Of a stretch of 64,000 nucleotides of DNA, positions 17,523-25,802 are shown in pieces. The DNA comes from CAKZYD01 sp039814715 (GTDB lineage Bacteria; Pseudomonadota; Alphaproteobacteria; Sphingomonadales; CAKZYD01). The translations under genes were made by a program, and so were the position numbers. Positions within the stretch are counted from its first letter, which is position 1. The number at the start of each line of letters is the position of its first letter. Under the pieces are notes generated by a model that did no database searches, was not told the DNA's origin, and saw nothing but the letters and a program-made list of their open reading frames with translations. The DNA lies in NCBI GenBank assembly GCA_039814715.1, contig JBCCAR010000010.1:1-64000 (forward strand). The letters run 5' to 3'.

Positions 17523-18433
17523 GGCGCATAGGCTCCGCGAATTTCATCGAGCCGCGCTGCGCTGTCTTCAAAGTCTTCTTGCGACGCCAGAACGGCGCTT
17601 GGAATATCACCCACTTCAAGCGTGTCGAGAATAACAGCGCCGAGCCCGTTGAGGAACTGCACCGCCCATACATTGCGCAGCGCCGTCATAATCACCCGCG
17701 CGCTGCCATAGCCGCCTGAAGATGCGCGGACACCGGATTCGCCAAGCACCTTGGTGAGGAAGCTGGTGTCGGCCTCTGTCATCGGAAACAGGGTGAAGTT
17801 AACCACATGGTTGGGCGTTCCAGGGCGCCAATCTTGCGCTTTTGCGCGCACCTCTGACAGCACGCCCATCACATTCATTGCATCACGCGGCGCTGTCAGC
17901 ATATCTAAATTGATGTCGCTGCGCGGCCGGGTGATGGCAAGTTCGCGCATGGCATAAGGCGCATCAGCAACCTCAACCCATTGGCTGCGCAGCACGCCGC
18001 TGGCATCTTCCGCCCGGCCAATCCACACGCCTGGCAGAACGGTTTCTGTAATCTGCACATCGCCTTCGTCTGGCGCCCCAGGGCTGATGACGAGGGAGAC
18101 CTCGCCCGTCCCAAGCGCGTCATAAAACACGCTGCGCTCATCATCGCTCAAATGGTCAAGCCGTCTGCGCCAAGCTTTGCCATCGCTGGCCGCTGCCTTT
18201 AGCGCGTCAGAGACTTTCGCCAACATGTCGAGCACGGCTGGGTTTGTTGCCTCAGACAGATCAAGCTCACCAGGGCCGTGCATGGAATTGCCCGTGGGCA
18301 TGCCCAGTAGATTTGACAAGGCACTTGCTTCAGAGCTGCAGGCGTCAACGCTGTCTTCGCCTTCAAAGGGGGCGAGCACACCTTGCGGGGCTTCATCCTC
18401 CCACGTGAATGGATTTTTGCGGATTTCACTCAT
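17519..18433 (-). CDS. hupH: Hydrogenase expression/formation protein HupH (HyaF family)
   Basis: A 304-residue member of the HupH/HyaF family. Recognisable parts are SMHGPGELDLSEATNPAVLDMLAK in the N-terminal third, TVLPGVWIGRAEDASG in the middle, and a C-terminal SGGYGSARVIMTALRNVWAVQF segment. HupH assists maturation of the hydrogenase subunits under oxygen. The start MSEIRKN at 18433 was preferred because upstream residues are Ser/Lys/Pro-rich and out of family. It lies 22 bases after hupG and overlaps hupIJ. Confidence 0.9.
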   Translation of the reverse strand: MSEIRKNPFTWEDEAPQGVLAPFEGEDSVDACSSEASALSNLLGMPTGNSMHGPGELDLSEATNPAVLDMLAKVSDALKAAASDGKAWRRRLDHLSDDERSVFYDALGTGEVSLVISPGAPDEGDVQITETVLPGVWIGRAEDASGVLRSQWVEVADAPYAMRELAITRPRSDINLDMLTAPRDAMNVMGVLSEVRAKAQDWRPGTPNHVVNFTLFPMTEADTSFLTKVLGESGVRASSGGYGSARVIMTALRNVWAVQFLNGLGAVILDTLEVGDIPSAVLASQEDFEDSAARLDEIRGAYAP

Positions 18434-18455
18434 AGCTAGGGGGTGTCCTTGCAGG

Positions 18456-18845
18456 TTAGGCCGCGATGGCGCTGGCTTTGTCGAGGATTTTTGGGAGCTT
18501 TTCTGCATACACGGCCCAGTCCTGGATTTTAGGAATGGTCTCCAGGTGCTCTGAGCCAGAGAAAAACGCCACGGAGGGCAGCACCATGACGCCGCAGCGG
18601 TGCTTTAAGTCATGCTCATCTGCGCGGTCGATAATGGCGATGCGCAGCCGTCCAGGATTGGCGCGTTCTAGCTCGCGCAGCACAACGGCGACGTCCGCTG
18701 TCTCCAGTTTCTTTTCAGGATCACCGGTAAAGAATAGCGCGCTCACCGCCGGCGTTTCTTCGCTTAAGAAAGCGTCAAGCGTCTGCGCTGTGATCAATTC
18801 AGCAGTGCCATCATCTATCATGGCTTGGATCAATCGATGCGGCAT
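18456..18845 (-). CDS. hupG: Thioredoxin-like hydrogenase assembly protein HupG (HyaE family)
   Basis: A 129-residue protein with a thioredoxin-like fold but no CxxC redox pair (HyaE/HupG family). ALFFTGDPEKKLETADVAVVLREL and the cis-Pro region VMVLPSVAFFSGSEHLE are visible. HyaE-type proteins bind the twin-arginine signal of the small subunit before export. Its start lies 16 bases inside the end of hupF. Confidence 0.88.
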   Translation of the reverse strand: MPHRLIQAMIDDGTAELITAQTLDAFLSEETPAVSALFFTGDPEKKLETADVAVVLRELERANPGRLRIAIIDRADEHDLKHRCGVMVLPSVAFFSGSEHLETIPKIQDWAVYAEKLPKILDKASAIAA

Positions 18846-19165
18846 ATCTTCTCTTCCTTTTGCTGTTGTTGCTGCGCCTTAAGATGCGGCGGAAGTTGGG
18901 GTTCGCGGTCAATGAGGTCGGCGATGAGATGGTCGAAGCTCTCGCCATTGGCGGCGTTATTGACTGCCTCAAGCGCGTTTGCGATTTGCTTGGCTTCCAG
19001 CGGCTCCAGCAGGCGAATGGCTGAACCCAGATAGACAAGGACGTGCTGGCCAATGTTTGCTGGGCCAGTGAGTGCTAAGCTGACGGTCTCTTGCCGGTCG
19101 CCCCACACGCACAGCGCGCTGGTATCATCAGCCTCAACAACCTGCATGGGAATGCCAAGGCACAT
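18830..19165 (-). CDS. hupF: HypC-family chaperone HupF
   Basis: A 111-residue HypC paralogue beginning MCLGIPMQVVEADD, with the conserved Cys2. It differs from HypC by a C-terminal extension of about 30 residues ending in an unusual run of glutamines (QQQQQ) and charged residues. HupF protects the HupL precursor at high oxygen in Rhizobium. It is 2 bases after hupD. Confidence 0.92.
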   Translation of the reverse strand: MCLGIPMQVVEADDTSALCVWGDRQETVSLALTGPANIGQHVLVYLGSAIRLLEPLEAKQIANALEAVNNAANGESFDHLIADLIDREPQLPPHLKAQQQQQKEEKICRID

Positions 19166-19167
19166 GC

Positions 19168-19821
19168 TTAATCGGCCCCTGCAGCGACATGGGCTAGGAT
19201 GCGGTCATCGCCAATACGGCAGGCGACTTGTTCACTTGGGCGTCCATTTTCATAAACATCGCGCAAGATGCTGGCGGGCATAATCGGGTCTGCCGGGCCC
19301 TGCGCTAAAGCGGGCCCAAGGCCCCACTGCTGCAGCTCCATCGCGGCCATGCGCACTGCTTCTGGCACCCGCGCGGCAGCTTGCGGCGTCAGGCCGCCGC
19401 CATAATCTTCCATGTCGACGGGCTGGCAGCCAATGAGCGTAATTTTCTCAGGCTCACTGTCTGCCATCAATTCTGCCAGCGCCAAAATTTCCATCATGGA
19501 GCTTTGATGCAGGGAGACTTTTTTCCCAGCCACGAAGCGCGGAACGTCTGCGCCGCGCACGCAGGTTAATGTCCCTGGTGGCAGCTTTGCATCGACTGCA
19601 TCAAAGATAAGGATGCGCTTTGCGGCGGCGAGGTCATTGATGAGAGCAAGGCCCTGCGTTCCCCCGTCCATGACCTCTACGCTGTCTGGTACGCTATATT
19701 GCGCGCAAAATTCTTCTGCGCACCGCACGCCAAAGCCTTCGTCAGCCCATAAAACATTTCCAACGCCTAAAACCAAAGCTTCAACGCCTTGGCGCGCAGC
19801 CGTATTACTCATCTCGGTCAT
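19168..19821 (-). CDS. hupD: Hydrogenase maturation endopeptidase HupD
   Basis: A 217-residue M52-family protease that removes the C-terminal peptide of HupL after nickel insertion. The N-terminal LVLGVGNVLWADEGFG motif contains the conserved Asn/Glu metal-sensing residues, and MDGGTQGLALI plus the later LIGCQPVDMEDYGGG are family motifs. Two ATGs, 19821 and 19812, are possible; the first overlaps the hupC stop by 17 bases. Confidence 0.94.
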   Translation of the reverse strand: MTEMSNTAARQGVEALVLGVGNVLWADEGFGVRCAEEFCAQYSVPDSVEVMDGGTQGLALINDLAAAKRILIFDAVDAKLPPGTLTCVRGADVPRFVAGKKVSLHQSSMMEILALAELMADSEPEKITLIGCQPVDMEDYGGGLTPQAAARVPEAVRMAAMELQQWGLGPALAQGPADPIMPASILRDVYENGRPSEQVACRIGDDRILAHVAAGAD

Positions 19822-20566
19822 CCTTAAAATAGCGCCAGCCAGAAATCATGGTAGAGACCAGCGATTGGCGGCTCATGATGTCTTCGCGAATGGCCACGTA
19901 AATGTGGATGATGGAGAAGACGACGATCAGCCACATGATCAAGTGGTGGTAGGTGTGCACAGCAAAGCTGTTGTCGCCAAACACGCCAAAGACCCAGCCA
20001 AAGCCTTTAAACCACCAGGTGTCCGTACCTTGGCCTTCGGCATAAAGCGCAAATCCGGTTAAGATTTGCAGCACCAGCGGCACGACAAGCAGGAAGAACA
20101 TGGCGAGCTGTGCCAAGGGGTTGTGCCCGACATATTTTTTGGGTGTTTTCGCAGTGAACGTGTACCAGCGAATTTCGTGCCACACTTCTTTCCACCATTT
20201 GCCAGACCAGACCGGCAGCAAGAAGATTTGCTGGGAATGGTGGTTGCCCACAAAAGCCCAATAAACCCGCATCAAGAACGCGATAGCGAGAATTTGGCCA
20301 GCAATGAAATGCACCATGCGGATATTACCGAACAAGAAGTTGTTTGACGCTTCACCCGGCACACTGGGCGGCGGGTCGCCTATGAAATAGCCGGTCACGC
20401 AAAGCACGAGAATGCACAGCGCATTCGTCCAGTGCCACAGCCTGACTGGGGCTTCATAGACATAGACTTTCTCGGCGGGCGTCGTTGCTTCTGTAGAGCT
20501 GTGCACCAAGCTTTCAAAAAAGCCCTTCTTCTCGCTTTCCGGCTTCGGCGCGGGGATGGTTGCCAT
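19805..20566 (-). CDS. hupC: Ni/Fe-hydrogenase b-type cytochrome subunit HupC
   Basis: A 253-residue di-heme cytochrome b with four predicted membrane segments that anchors HupSL and passes electrons to quinone. Heme-ligand histidines are visible in RLWHWTNALCI, MVHFIAGQIL and HTYHHLIMWLI. The hydrophilic N-terminal 30 residues are longer than usual. It is 15 bases downstream of hupL, and its presence marks the enzyme as a respiratory uptake hydrogenase. Confidence 0.95.
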   Translation of the reverse strand: MATIPAPKPESEKKGFFESLVHSSTEATTPAEKVYVYEAPVRLWHWTNALCILVLCVTGYFIGDPPPSVPGEASNNFLFGNIRMVHFIAGQILAIAFLMRVYWAFVGNHHSQQIFLLPVWSGKWWKEVWHEIRWYTFTAKTPKKYVGHNPLAQLAMFFLLVVPLVLQILTGFALYAEGQGTDTWWFKGFGWVFGVFGDNSFAVHTYHHLIMWLIVVFSIIHIYVAIREDIMSRQSLVSTMISGWRYFKDDRDE

Positions 20567-20581
20567 GGTCCGGTCCTTTCC

Positions 20582-22372
20582 CTAGCGTACGGTCACTTCG
20601 GCCAAGTCGTCTCCATCCGCGCTCATCACGTGGGTCGAGCAGGCAAGACACGGATCGAAGGAATGCAGCGTACGCAAGATTTCTAGCGGCTTTTCAGGGT
20701 CGGCCATGGGCGTATCCATGAGCGCCGCTTCAAAGGCACCAATATTGCCTTCGAGGTCACGCGGGCCGGCATTCCAGGTGGTTGGCACCACGCACTGGTA
20801 GTTCTCGATCTTGCCATTTTCGATTTTAATCCAGTGCCCAAGTGCGCCGCGCGGAGCTTCGGTAAAGCCAACGCCTTTGCACACATCCGGCCAGCTTTCT
20901 GGCTCCCATTTTTCAATGTTGGCTGTGGCCGTGTCGCCGGCTTTTACATTGGCGATCAGCTTGTTGTAGAAATACAGCATCTTATCAGCAGCCCAGCCTG
21001 CTTCCAGGCCGCGTGCCGCCGTGCGGCCCAGCGTTGAGAACAGGGCTGAAACCGGCAGATCGAGCTTGCTGAGGACGGCTTCAACGGGCTCTTTAAACTC
21101 AGGATTGTTTTGCGCGTAGCCAATGACGTAGCGGGCTAGCGGGCCAACCTCCATGGCGTTGCCATTCCAGCGCGGGCTCTTAATCCAGCTGTATTTCGCG
21201 CCTTCATCAAGTGCATCAATGCGCGTGCGGGTGCCTTTGGCTTTTGGTCCGAGCTCATAATGCGGGTCTGTGACGCCGTCCCACGGGTGCAGGCCCACGG
21301 TCTCATCTGCATATTTGTACCAGGAGTGCGATACAAATTCTTTGATCTCGTCGGGGTTGCGCTCGTCAACGTCGCGCACGGTAGACAGGTCACCGTTGAT
21401 GATCGCGCCGCGCGGCAGCATCAGGTTATCGGCGCCATAATCATTGGCATGATCTGGGATATCGCCATAGCTGAGCAGCGCCTGCGAAGATAGGCCGCCG
21501 CCATAAGTCCAGTCTTTATAGAAACTCGCAATCGCCAACAGATCGGGAACATAGACTTGGTCTATAAACACGATTGTTTGATCGATTATCTTTTTAACAA
21601 GGTTGAGCCGCTCAATGTTGATTGCGCCAACCGCGCCCACGTCCTCGATATTGATAGGGCAGGGCACACCGCCAACGAGCCAGTTGGGGTGCGGGTTCTT
21701 GCCGCCGAAGATCGTGTGTATCTTCTTGATTTCCTTTTGGAAATCGAGCGCCTCAAGATAGTGCGCGACGGCCATTAAATTGGCTTCAGGCGGCAGTTTG
21801 TAGGCCGCATGGCCCCAATAGCCGTTCTTAAACAGGCCGAGCTGGCCCGAGTTCACGAACTTTTTCAGCTTGTTCTGTAAGTCGCGAAAATAGCCCGGGC
21901 TGGACTTGGGCCAGTTGGAAATCGATTGCGCGAGCTCTGAGGTGGCTTTCGGGTCTGCTGAAAGTGATGAGACCACGTCCACCCAATCGAGCGCATGCAG
22001 ATGATAGAAATGCACCAAATGGTCATGCACTTGCAGCGCAAGCTGCATGATATTGCGGATGGAATTGGCGTTTTCTGGAATTTGAATGTCCAGCGCATCT
22101 TCCACCGCGCGCACAGATGTGAGCGCGTGGGTGCCCGTGCAAACGCCGCAAATCCGCTCGGTAAACGCCCAAGCGTCGCGCGGGTCGCGTCCTTTTAAGA
22201 TCACTTCCAGCCCGCGCCACATCGTTCCGGTGGAGACCGCGTTGCGGATTACGTTGTCATCATCGACATTCACTTCAACGCGTAGATGGCCTTCAATGCG
22301 GGTGACCGGGTCAACAACGATCCGCTTGCCGCTGTCATCGAGATTGAAACCATTAGGGGTTTGGATGCTCAT
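20582..22372 (-). CDS. hupL: Uptake [NiFe] hydrogenase large subunit HupL
   Basis: A 596-residue large subunit. The nickel ligands are the RICGVC motif near residue 72 and the C-terminal DPCLACSTH. Processing by HupD after that His would remove the 15-residue tail VMSADGDDLAEVTVR. RIEGHLRVEV and the HDHLVHFYHLHALDWVDV segment are typical of membrane-bound group 1 enzymes. It oxidises H2 in the periplasm with HupS and feeds electrons to HupC. Confidence 0.97.
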   Translation of the reverse strand: MSIQTPNGFNLDDSGKRIVVDPVTRIEGHLRVEVNVDDDNVIRNAVSTGTMWRGLEVILKGRDPRDAWAFTERICGVCTGTHALTSVRAVEDALDIQIPENANSIRNIMQLALQVHDHLVHFYHLHALDWVDVVSSLSADPKATSELAQSISNWPKSSPGYFRDLQNKLKKFVNSGQLGLFKNGYWGHAAYKLPPEANLMAVAHYLEALDFQKEIKKIHTIFGGKNPHPNWLVGGVPCPINIEDVGAVGAINIERLNLVKKIIDQTIVFIDQVYVPDLLAIASFYKDWTYGGGLSSQALLSYGDIPDHANDYGADNLMLPRGAIINGDLSTVRDVDERNPDEIKEFVSHSWYKYADETVGLHPWDGVTDPHYELGPKAKGTRTRIDALDEGAKYSWIKSPRWNGNAMEVGPLARYVIGYAQNNPEFKEPVEAVLSKLDLPVSALFSTLGRTAARGLEAGWAADKMLYFYNKLIANVKAGDTATANIEKWEPESWPDVCKGVGFTEAPRGALGHWIKIENGKIENYQCVVPTTWNAGPRDLEGNIGAFEAALMDTPMADPEKPLEILRTLHSFDPCLACSTHVMSADGDDLAEVTVR

Positions 22373-22384
22373 GCCTTGGTGTCC

Positions 22385-23470
22385 TTAGGCTTGATCATTG
22401 GAGGAATTGGAATTCTCGCGCGCTCGTTTCAGCGCCGACAGGCCTGCATGCGCTGCAACCGCGCCGCCGACAGCGATGGCCGCTGTGCCGCCGATTTTGT
22501 CTGCGTTGGCTTCCACGCCGAGCGGGGTGTTGACCTTCGCGAGGCGGTCATAGAAGGGTCCTGAATCCCAGAAGTCTTCTTCTGAACAGCCAATGCAGCC
22601 ATGGCCCGACTGGATGGGGAAGGACACACCTTCATTCCAGCGCACGGTTGAGCAGGCGTTGTATGTTGTCGGTCCGCGGCAGCCCATTTTATAGAGGCAG
22701 TGGCCCTTGCGGCTGGCTTCATCGTCCCAGCTTTCAGCAAACTGGCCAGCATCAAAGTGCGGGCGGCGGTAGCATTTGTCGTGAATGCGCTGGCCGTAGA
22801 ACATATTGGGCCGGCCAATCCTGTCCAGCGGTGGCACGCGGTCAAAGGTCAGCATATAGCTGATCACGCCCGTCATCACTTCGGCGATAGGCGGGCAGCC
22901 AGGCACCTTGATAATCGGTTTATCGCGGATCACTTTATGGATGGGTGTTGCCTGCGTCGGGTTCGGTTTGGCGGCCTGGACGCAGCCATTGGAGGCGCAT
23001 GACCCCCATGCAACGATGGCTTTGGCGCCTGACGCCATCTCTTTGAGCTCTTCAACAAAGGGCCTGCCGCCAACGATGCAGTACATCCCATCTTCGTTTA
23101 GCGGCGGGTTGCCTTCCACGGCGAGGATGTAATTGCCGTCATGTTCTTCTCTGATTTGGTGGAGCACTTCATTGGCTTGGTCGCCCGCAGCGGCCATGAG
23201 CACGTGGCTATAATCTAGCGATAGCATGGAGAGCACGACATCGGAGACCAGTGGGTGACCCGAGCGGATGAAACTTTCAGAGCAGCAGGTACATTCCAGA
23301 CCATTGAGCCAGACAACCGGCGTGCGTGGTTTGGTTTCCATGGCGTGCGCAATGTTGTTTGCAAAGGCGGGCGCGAGGCCCAAGGAGGTCGCCGTGAGCG
23401 AGCAGAATTTCATAAACGATCGGCGCGAGACGCCTTGTTGACGGATGATGTCGTAGAACGTTTCTGCCAT
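22385..23470 (-). CDS. hupS: Uptake [NiFe] hydrogenase small subunit HupS
   Basis: A 361-residue precursor with a twin-arginine signal (SRRSFMKF near residue 15) that exports the folded HupSL pair. Iron-sulfur ligands are visible: WLNGLECTCCSESF for the proximal cluster, GHCLYKMGCRGP and further Cys for the others, and GCIGCSEEDFWD near the C-terminus. The C-terminus ends with a hydrophobic anchor (TAAIAVGGAVAAHAGLSAL). The start at 23470 gives a normal Tat leader; the longer frame adds 23 out-of-family residues. First gene of the operon, 12 bases before hupL. Confidence 0.96.
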   Translation of the reverse strand: MAETFYDIIRQQGVSRRSFMKFCSLTATSLGLAPAFANNIAHAMETKPRTPVVWLNGLECTCCSESFIRSGHPLVSDVVLSMLSLDYSHVLMAAAGDQANEVLHQIREEHDGNYILAVEGNPPLNEDGMYCIVGGRPFVEELKEMASGAKAIVAWGSCASNGCVQAAKPNPTQATPIHKVIRDKPIIKVPGCPPIAEVMTGVISYMLTFDRVPPLDRIGRPNMFYGQRIHDKCYRRPHFDAGQFAESWDDEASRKGHCLYKMGCRGPTTYNACSTVRWNEGVSFPIQSGHGCIGCSEEDFWDSGPFYDRLAKVNTPLGVEANADKIGGTAAIAVGGAVAAHAGLSALKRARENSNSSNDQA

Positions 23471-23610
23471 GGCTGCCCTCTCTGCAGTGTCTCTCGTGCC
23501 AAGAAGGGGTCCGTCGCTTATGCGTGTTGGCGGTGCCATCGCTGCATCGAAACGCTTCGCCTCCCCTTGGCGCTGTCGAAGAAGGCTGCCCTAGGTCCAA
23601 GGGGCATTGT

Positions 23611-23624
23611 TTGATCTACGTCAA
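23611..23624. promoter_or_regulatory. FNR/FixK-like binding site
   Basis: The sequence TTGATCTACGTCAA (minus strand TTGACGTAGATCAA) matches the FNR/FixK consensus TTGAY-N4-RTCAA at all defined positions. It lies in the 211-base gap between the divergent hupS and DUF3422 genes, centred about 148 bases from the hupS start. It fits oxygen-responsive control of the hydrogenase operon. Confidence 0.65.
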
Positions 23625-23681
23625 TAATCTAGAAAAACCCCAAGCTAGTGTTTTTCAATTGCTAAACCGGACAGTGTTTTC

Positions 23682-24998
23682 ATGATGCAGGCGCGCTTTC
23701 AGCTACAGCCACACGAGCACCGCGAACGTCTTATTAATGAGTCTTTCGCGCGCCCTGCGCAGCCTTGCGCTGCAGGCAGCGTCGTTGCGCGTTTGGTCAT
23801 GCAAAACAACGATAGCGCTGCTAGCAATGATAGAGATCATATCACTCAGCTTTGCCGCCATGCTGGCGCAACTGAGCCGCCGCCAGACGCACGTCACCAT
23901 GTCGTTAAAATCAGCGGCGGCCAGGTGGTCTGGGAGCGCCATACCGAATTCTCCACTTACACGGTGTATGCGCCGGAAAAAGCAGGCGCAGGCCTGTCCT
24001 ACAGTCCTCTGGATTTGCTGCCGGTCAATTGGGTCAATGACATCTCAGGCACTTTGCTCTGCGCAACGCGGATTTTGGTCGTGGCTGGAACGCTGGACGA
24101 TATGGTGCACGATCGGGCTAAAGACGTGCTAGGCGAAGCGCAGTTTACGGCGAGTTCCATGCGCGGCGGCGCGGCTTATGTGGCGGCGGATTTTCGCCTT
24201 CACGGCGATGGCTTTACCCGCATGTTCGTGATTGATAGCTCCGGCAATGACACGGTGCGTGGGCGCTTGGTTCAGCGCCTGCTCGAGCTTGATATGTACC
24301 GGTTGGCTGCATTGCTCGCACTTCCGCTAGCCCAGGCGGCCCAGCCCGAGCTGACCCAGCATGAGGCAACGCTAGCCAGCCTGCTAGAGACCATGACCGC
24401 GCCGCCCGATGATACCCGCGACCGCGATGTTCTCCAGCGTCTGTCGCGCGCAGCAGCACAAATTGAAGCCATTGGCGCAAAAACCGCCTACCGCTTTGCC
24501 GCTGCGGAAGCTTATTACCGGCTCGTGCTAGAGCGCATTGAGCAGCTACGCGAAGACCGCGCGGAAGGGCGAGAGCGCCTTGGCGTTTTTATAAACCGCC
24601 GCCTAGCGCCCGCCATGCGCACGTGCACGGCTGTCGCCAACAGGCAGGCAGCCATTTCAACGCGCATCGACCGTGTGACCCAGCTGCTAGCAACCCGTGT
24701 TGAAGTGTCTGCGGAAGAGCAAAATGCAGACCTGCTCAAATCCATGAACCAGCAAACCAAGCGACAATTGCGGCTGCAAGAGACGGTTGAAGGTCTGTCG
24801 ACCATCGCCATCACTTATTACGGCGTTGGTATCATTCTCTATTTCGCAAAAGGCCTCAAAGACTTGGGCATGCCCATTCCAAGCCCCTCAATTGTTGGGG
24901 CAATTGCAGCGCCGGTTTTGCTTATAGGCGCCTTTTTTGGAATTAAACTGCTCCGGCGCCGTGCCGTGGGCGCAGATCAAGATATTGCTGAAGACTGA
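23682..24998 (+). CDS. DUF3422 family membrane-anchored protein
   Basis: A 438-residue protein matching the uncharacterised DUF3422 family (RLVQRLLELDMYRLAALLALPLA and the AAAQIEAIGAKTAYRFAAAEAYYRL helix are typical). It has a globular N-terminal part, a helical coiled-coil middle (residues about 215-370), and two hydrophobic segments at the C-terminus (about 375-395 and 405-425), so it is probably tail-anchored in the inner membrane. No enzymatic motif is visible. It is divergent from hupS and shares the FNR-like region, which suggests a role tied to respiration or the hydrogenase. ATGs occur at 23682 and 23685. Confidence 0.85.
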   Translation: MMQARFQLQPHEHRERLINESFARPAQPCAAGSVVARLVMQNNDSAASNDRDHITQLCRHAGATEPPPDARHHVVKISGGQVVWERHTEFSTYTVYAPEKAGAGLSYSPLDLLPVNWVNDISGTLLCATRILVVAGTLDDMVHDRAKDVLGEAQFTASSMRGGAAYVAADFRLHGDGFTRMFVIDSSGNDTVRGRLVQRLLELDMYRLAALLALPLAQAAQPELTQHEATLASLLETMTAPPDDTRDRDVLQRLSRAAAQIEAIGAKTAYRFAAAEAYYRLVLERIEQLREDRAEGRERLGVFINRRLAPAMRTCTAVANRQAAISTRIDRVTQLLATRVEVSAEEQNADLLKSMNQQTKRQLRLQETVEGLSTIAITYYGVGIILYFAKGLKDLGMPIPSPSIVGAIAAPVLLIGAFFGIKLLRRRAVGADQDIAED

Positions 24999-25009
24999 AA
25001 GGAAACATC

Positions 25010-25207
25010 ATGATGTTTGGAAAACGATTAAGTACTGGGGCAGCTGCATTGGCGTTCACAGCCAGTCAAGCGCACGCCCATCCAGGCGCCCATCTTCACC
25101 CCCATGATCTCGCTCATGTGGGCAGCGATCTTGGCATGGGGCTTGGTGCAGCCTTGCTCATCTTTGGTGTGTGCGTGCTGGCCCATAAGTATTTTCGCCA
25201 GCGTTAA
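25010..25207 (+). CDS. Small His-rich membrane protein
   Basis: A 65-residue protein 11 bases after the DUF3422 gene, with a good ribosome site (AAAGGAAA). It has a signal-peptide-like N-terminus ending near AQAHA, a short His-rich segment (HPGAHLHPHDLAH), and one membrane helix near the C-terminus. The layout resembles small HupE/UreJ-like or DUF6732-type proteins, but the match is too short to name it. The histidines suggest metal contact near the hydrogenase; that is inference. Its end overlaps the convergent gene at 25204 by 4 bases. Confidence 0.75.
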   Translation: MMFGKRLSTGAAALAFTASQAHAHPGAHLHPHDLAHVGSDLGMGLGAALLIFGVCVLAHKYFRQR

Positions 25208-25701
25208 GCGACTTTCCAAGCGCCGCCTTGGTGGCCGCTTAAATGGGCGCTGGCGGCATGCAATACGTCTCCGCATACAGCGTCATAGCTGTGGCAATAC
25301 TCTGCTTGCCGGGCCCTTAGGCCCGCTGCAAGGATCGTAACTTCCGCAGCGCTTAGGGCGGGCGATGCAGGGTCGAAACCTACCGAGAGTTCTATGCTGG
25401 GCTGATAGGTTTCTAAAAAGGCCGCTGCTGCCTCCACTGTCTCAAAGCGTTCGGCGATAAAGCGGTCGCGCTGCTGCTCAGACTTATGAAAATGCCTTAT
25501 CGCTGCCACAACGCCGCCGACATCGCGCTGATAGAGGCCAATTTCATACCAATGCGTGGCGGCGCGCTGGTACCCAGTGGCTTCAGCAAGGCAGGACCCT
25601 GCAAATCGAAGCGTTTTCTTTCCCGTGCGGCGCAGCACAGTTTTTGGCGCGCCTATGGTCGGCTCCAGCTCCGTGATCTGCGCCGTCTTCGCGTTGGGCA
25701 T
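25204..25701 (-). CDS. Unrecognised protein, member 1 of a three-paralogue family in the PYP locus
   Basis: A 165-residue soluble protein I do not recognise. It shares a clear pattern with the product of 27067-27654: A-x-ATG, then WYEI-x-LY, R-x-F-x-K, a [F/W]LETYxP segment near the middle, LSAAE[V/I]-x-[I/L], and a late RQ...GD-x-L helix. A weaker third copy is at 27681-28151. The first half looks like a beta-sheet domain and the second half alpha-helical. Three consecutive ATGs follow GGAGGAG; the third (25701) has the best spacing. It is divergent from pcl with a 101-base AT-rich gap. Confidence 0.7.
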   Translation of the reverse strand: MPNAKTAQITELEPTIGAPKTVLRRTGKKTLRFAGSCLAEATGYQRAATHWYEIGLYQRDVGGVVAAIRHFHKSEQQRDRFIAERFETVEAAAAFLETYQPSIELSVGFDPASPALSAAEVTILAAGLRARQAEYCHSYDAVCGDVLHAASAHLSGHQGGAWKVA

Positions 25702-25802
25702 CATCATCTCCTCCTAAATCCGTCAAGGCTGCCAATACTATCGTAAAGGTTGTATAAATACTCTTAATGATAGTGTTTGGGTCTTTAGCGAGGAGTGTCA
25801 GC

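Noticed and set aside
23471..23539. Longer HupS start adding 23 residues
   Set aside because: It would place the twin-arginine motif too far from the N-terminus; the ATG at 23470 gives a normal Tat leader.
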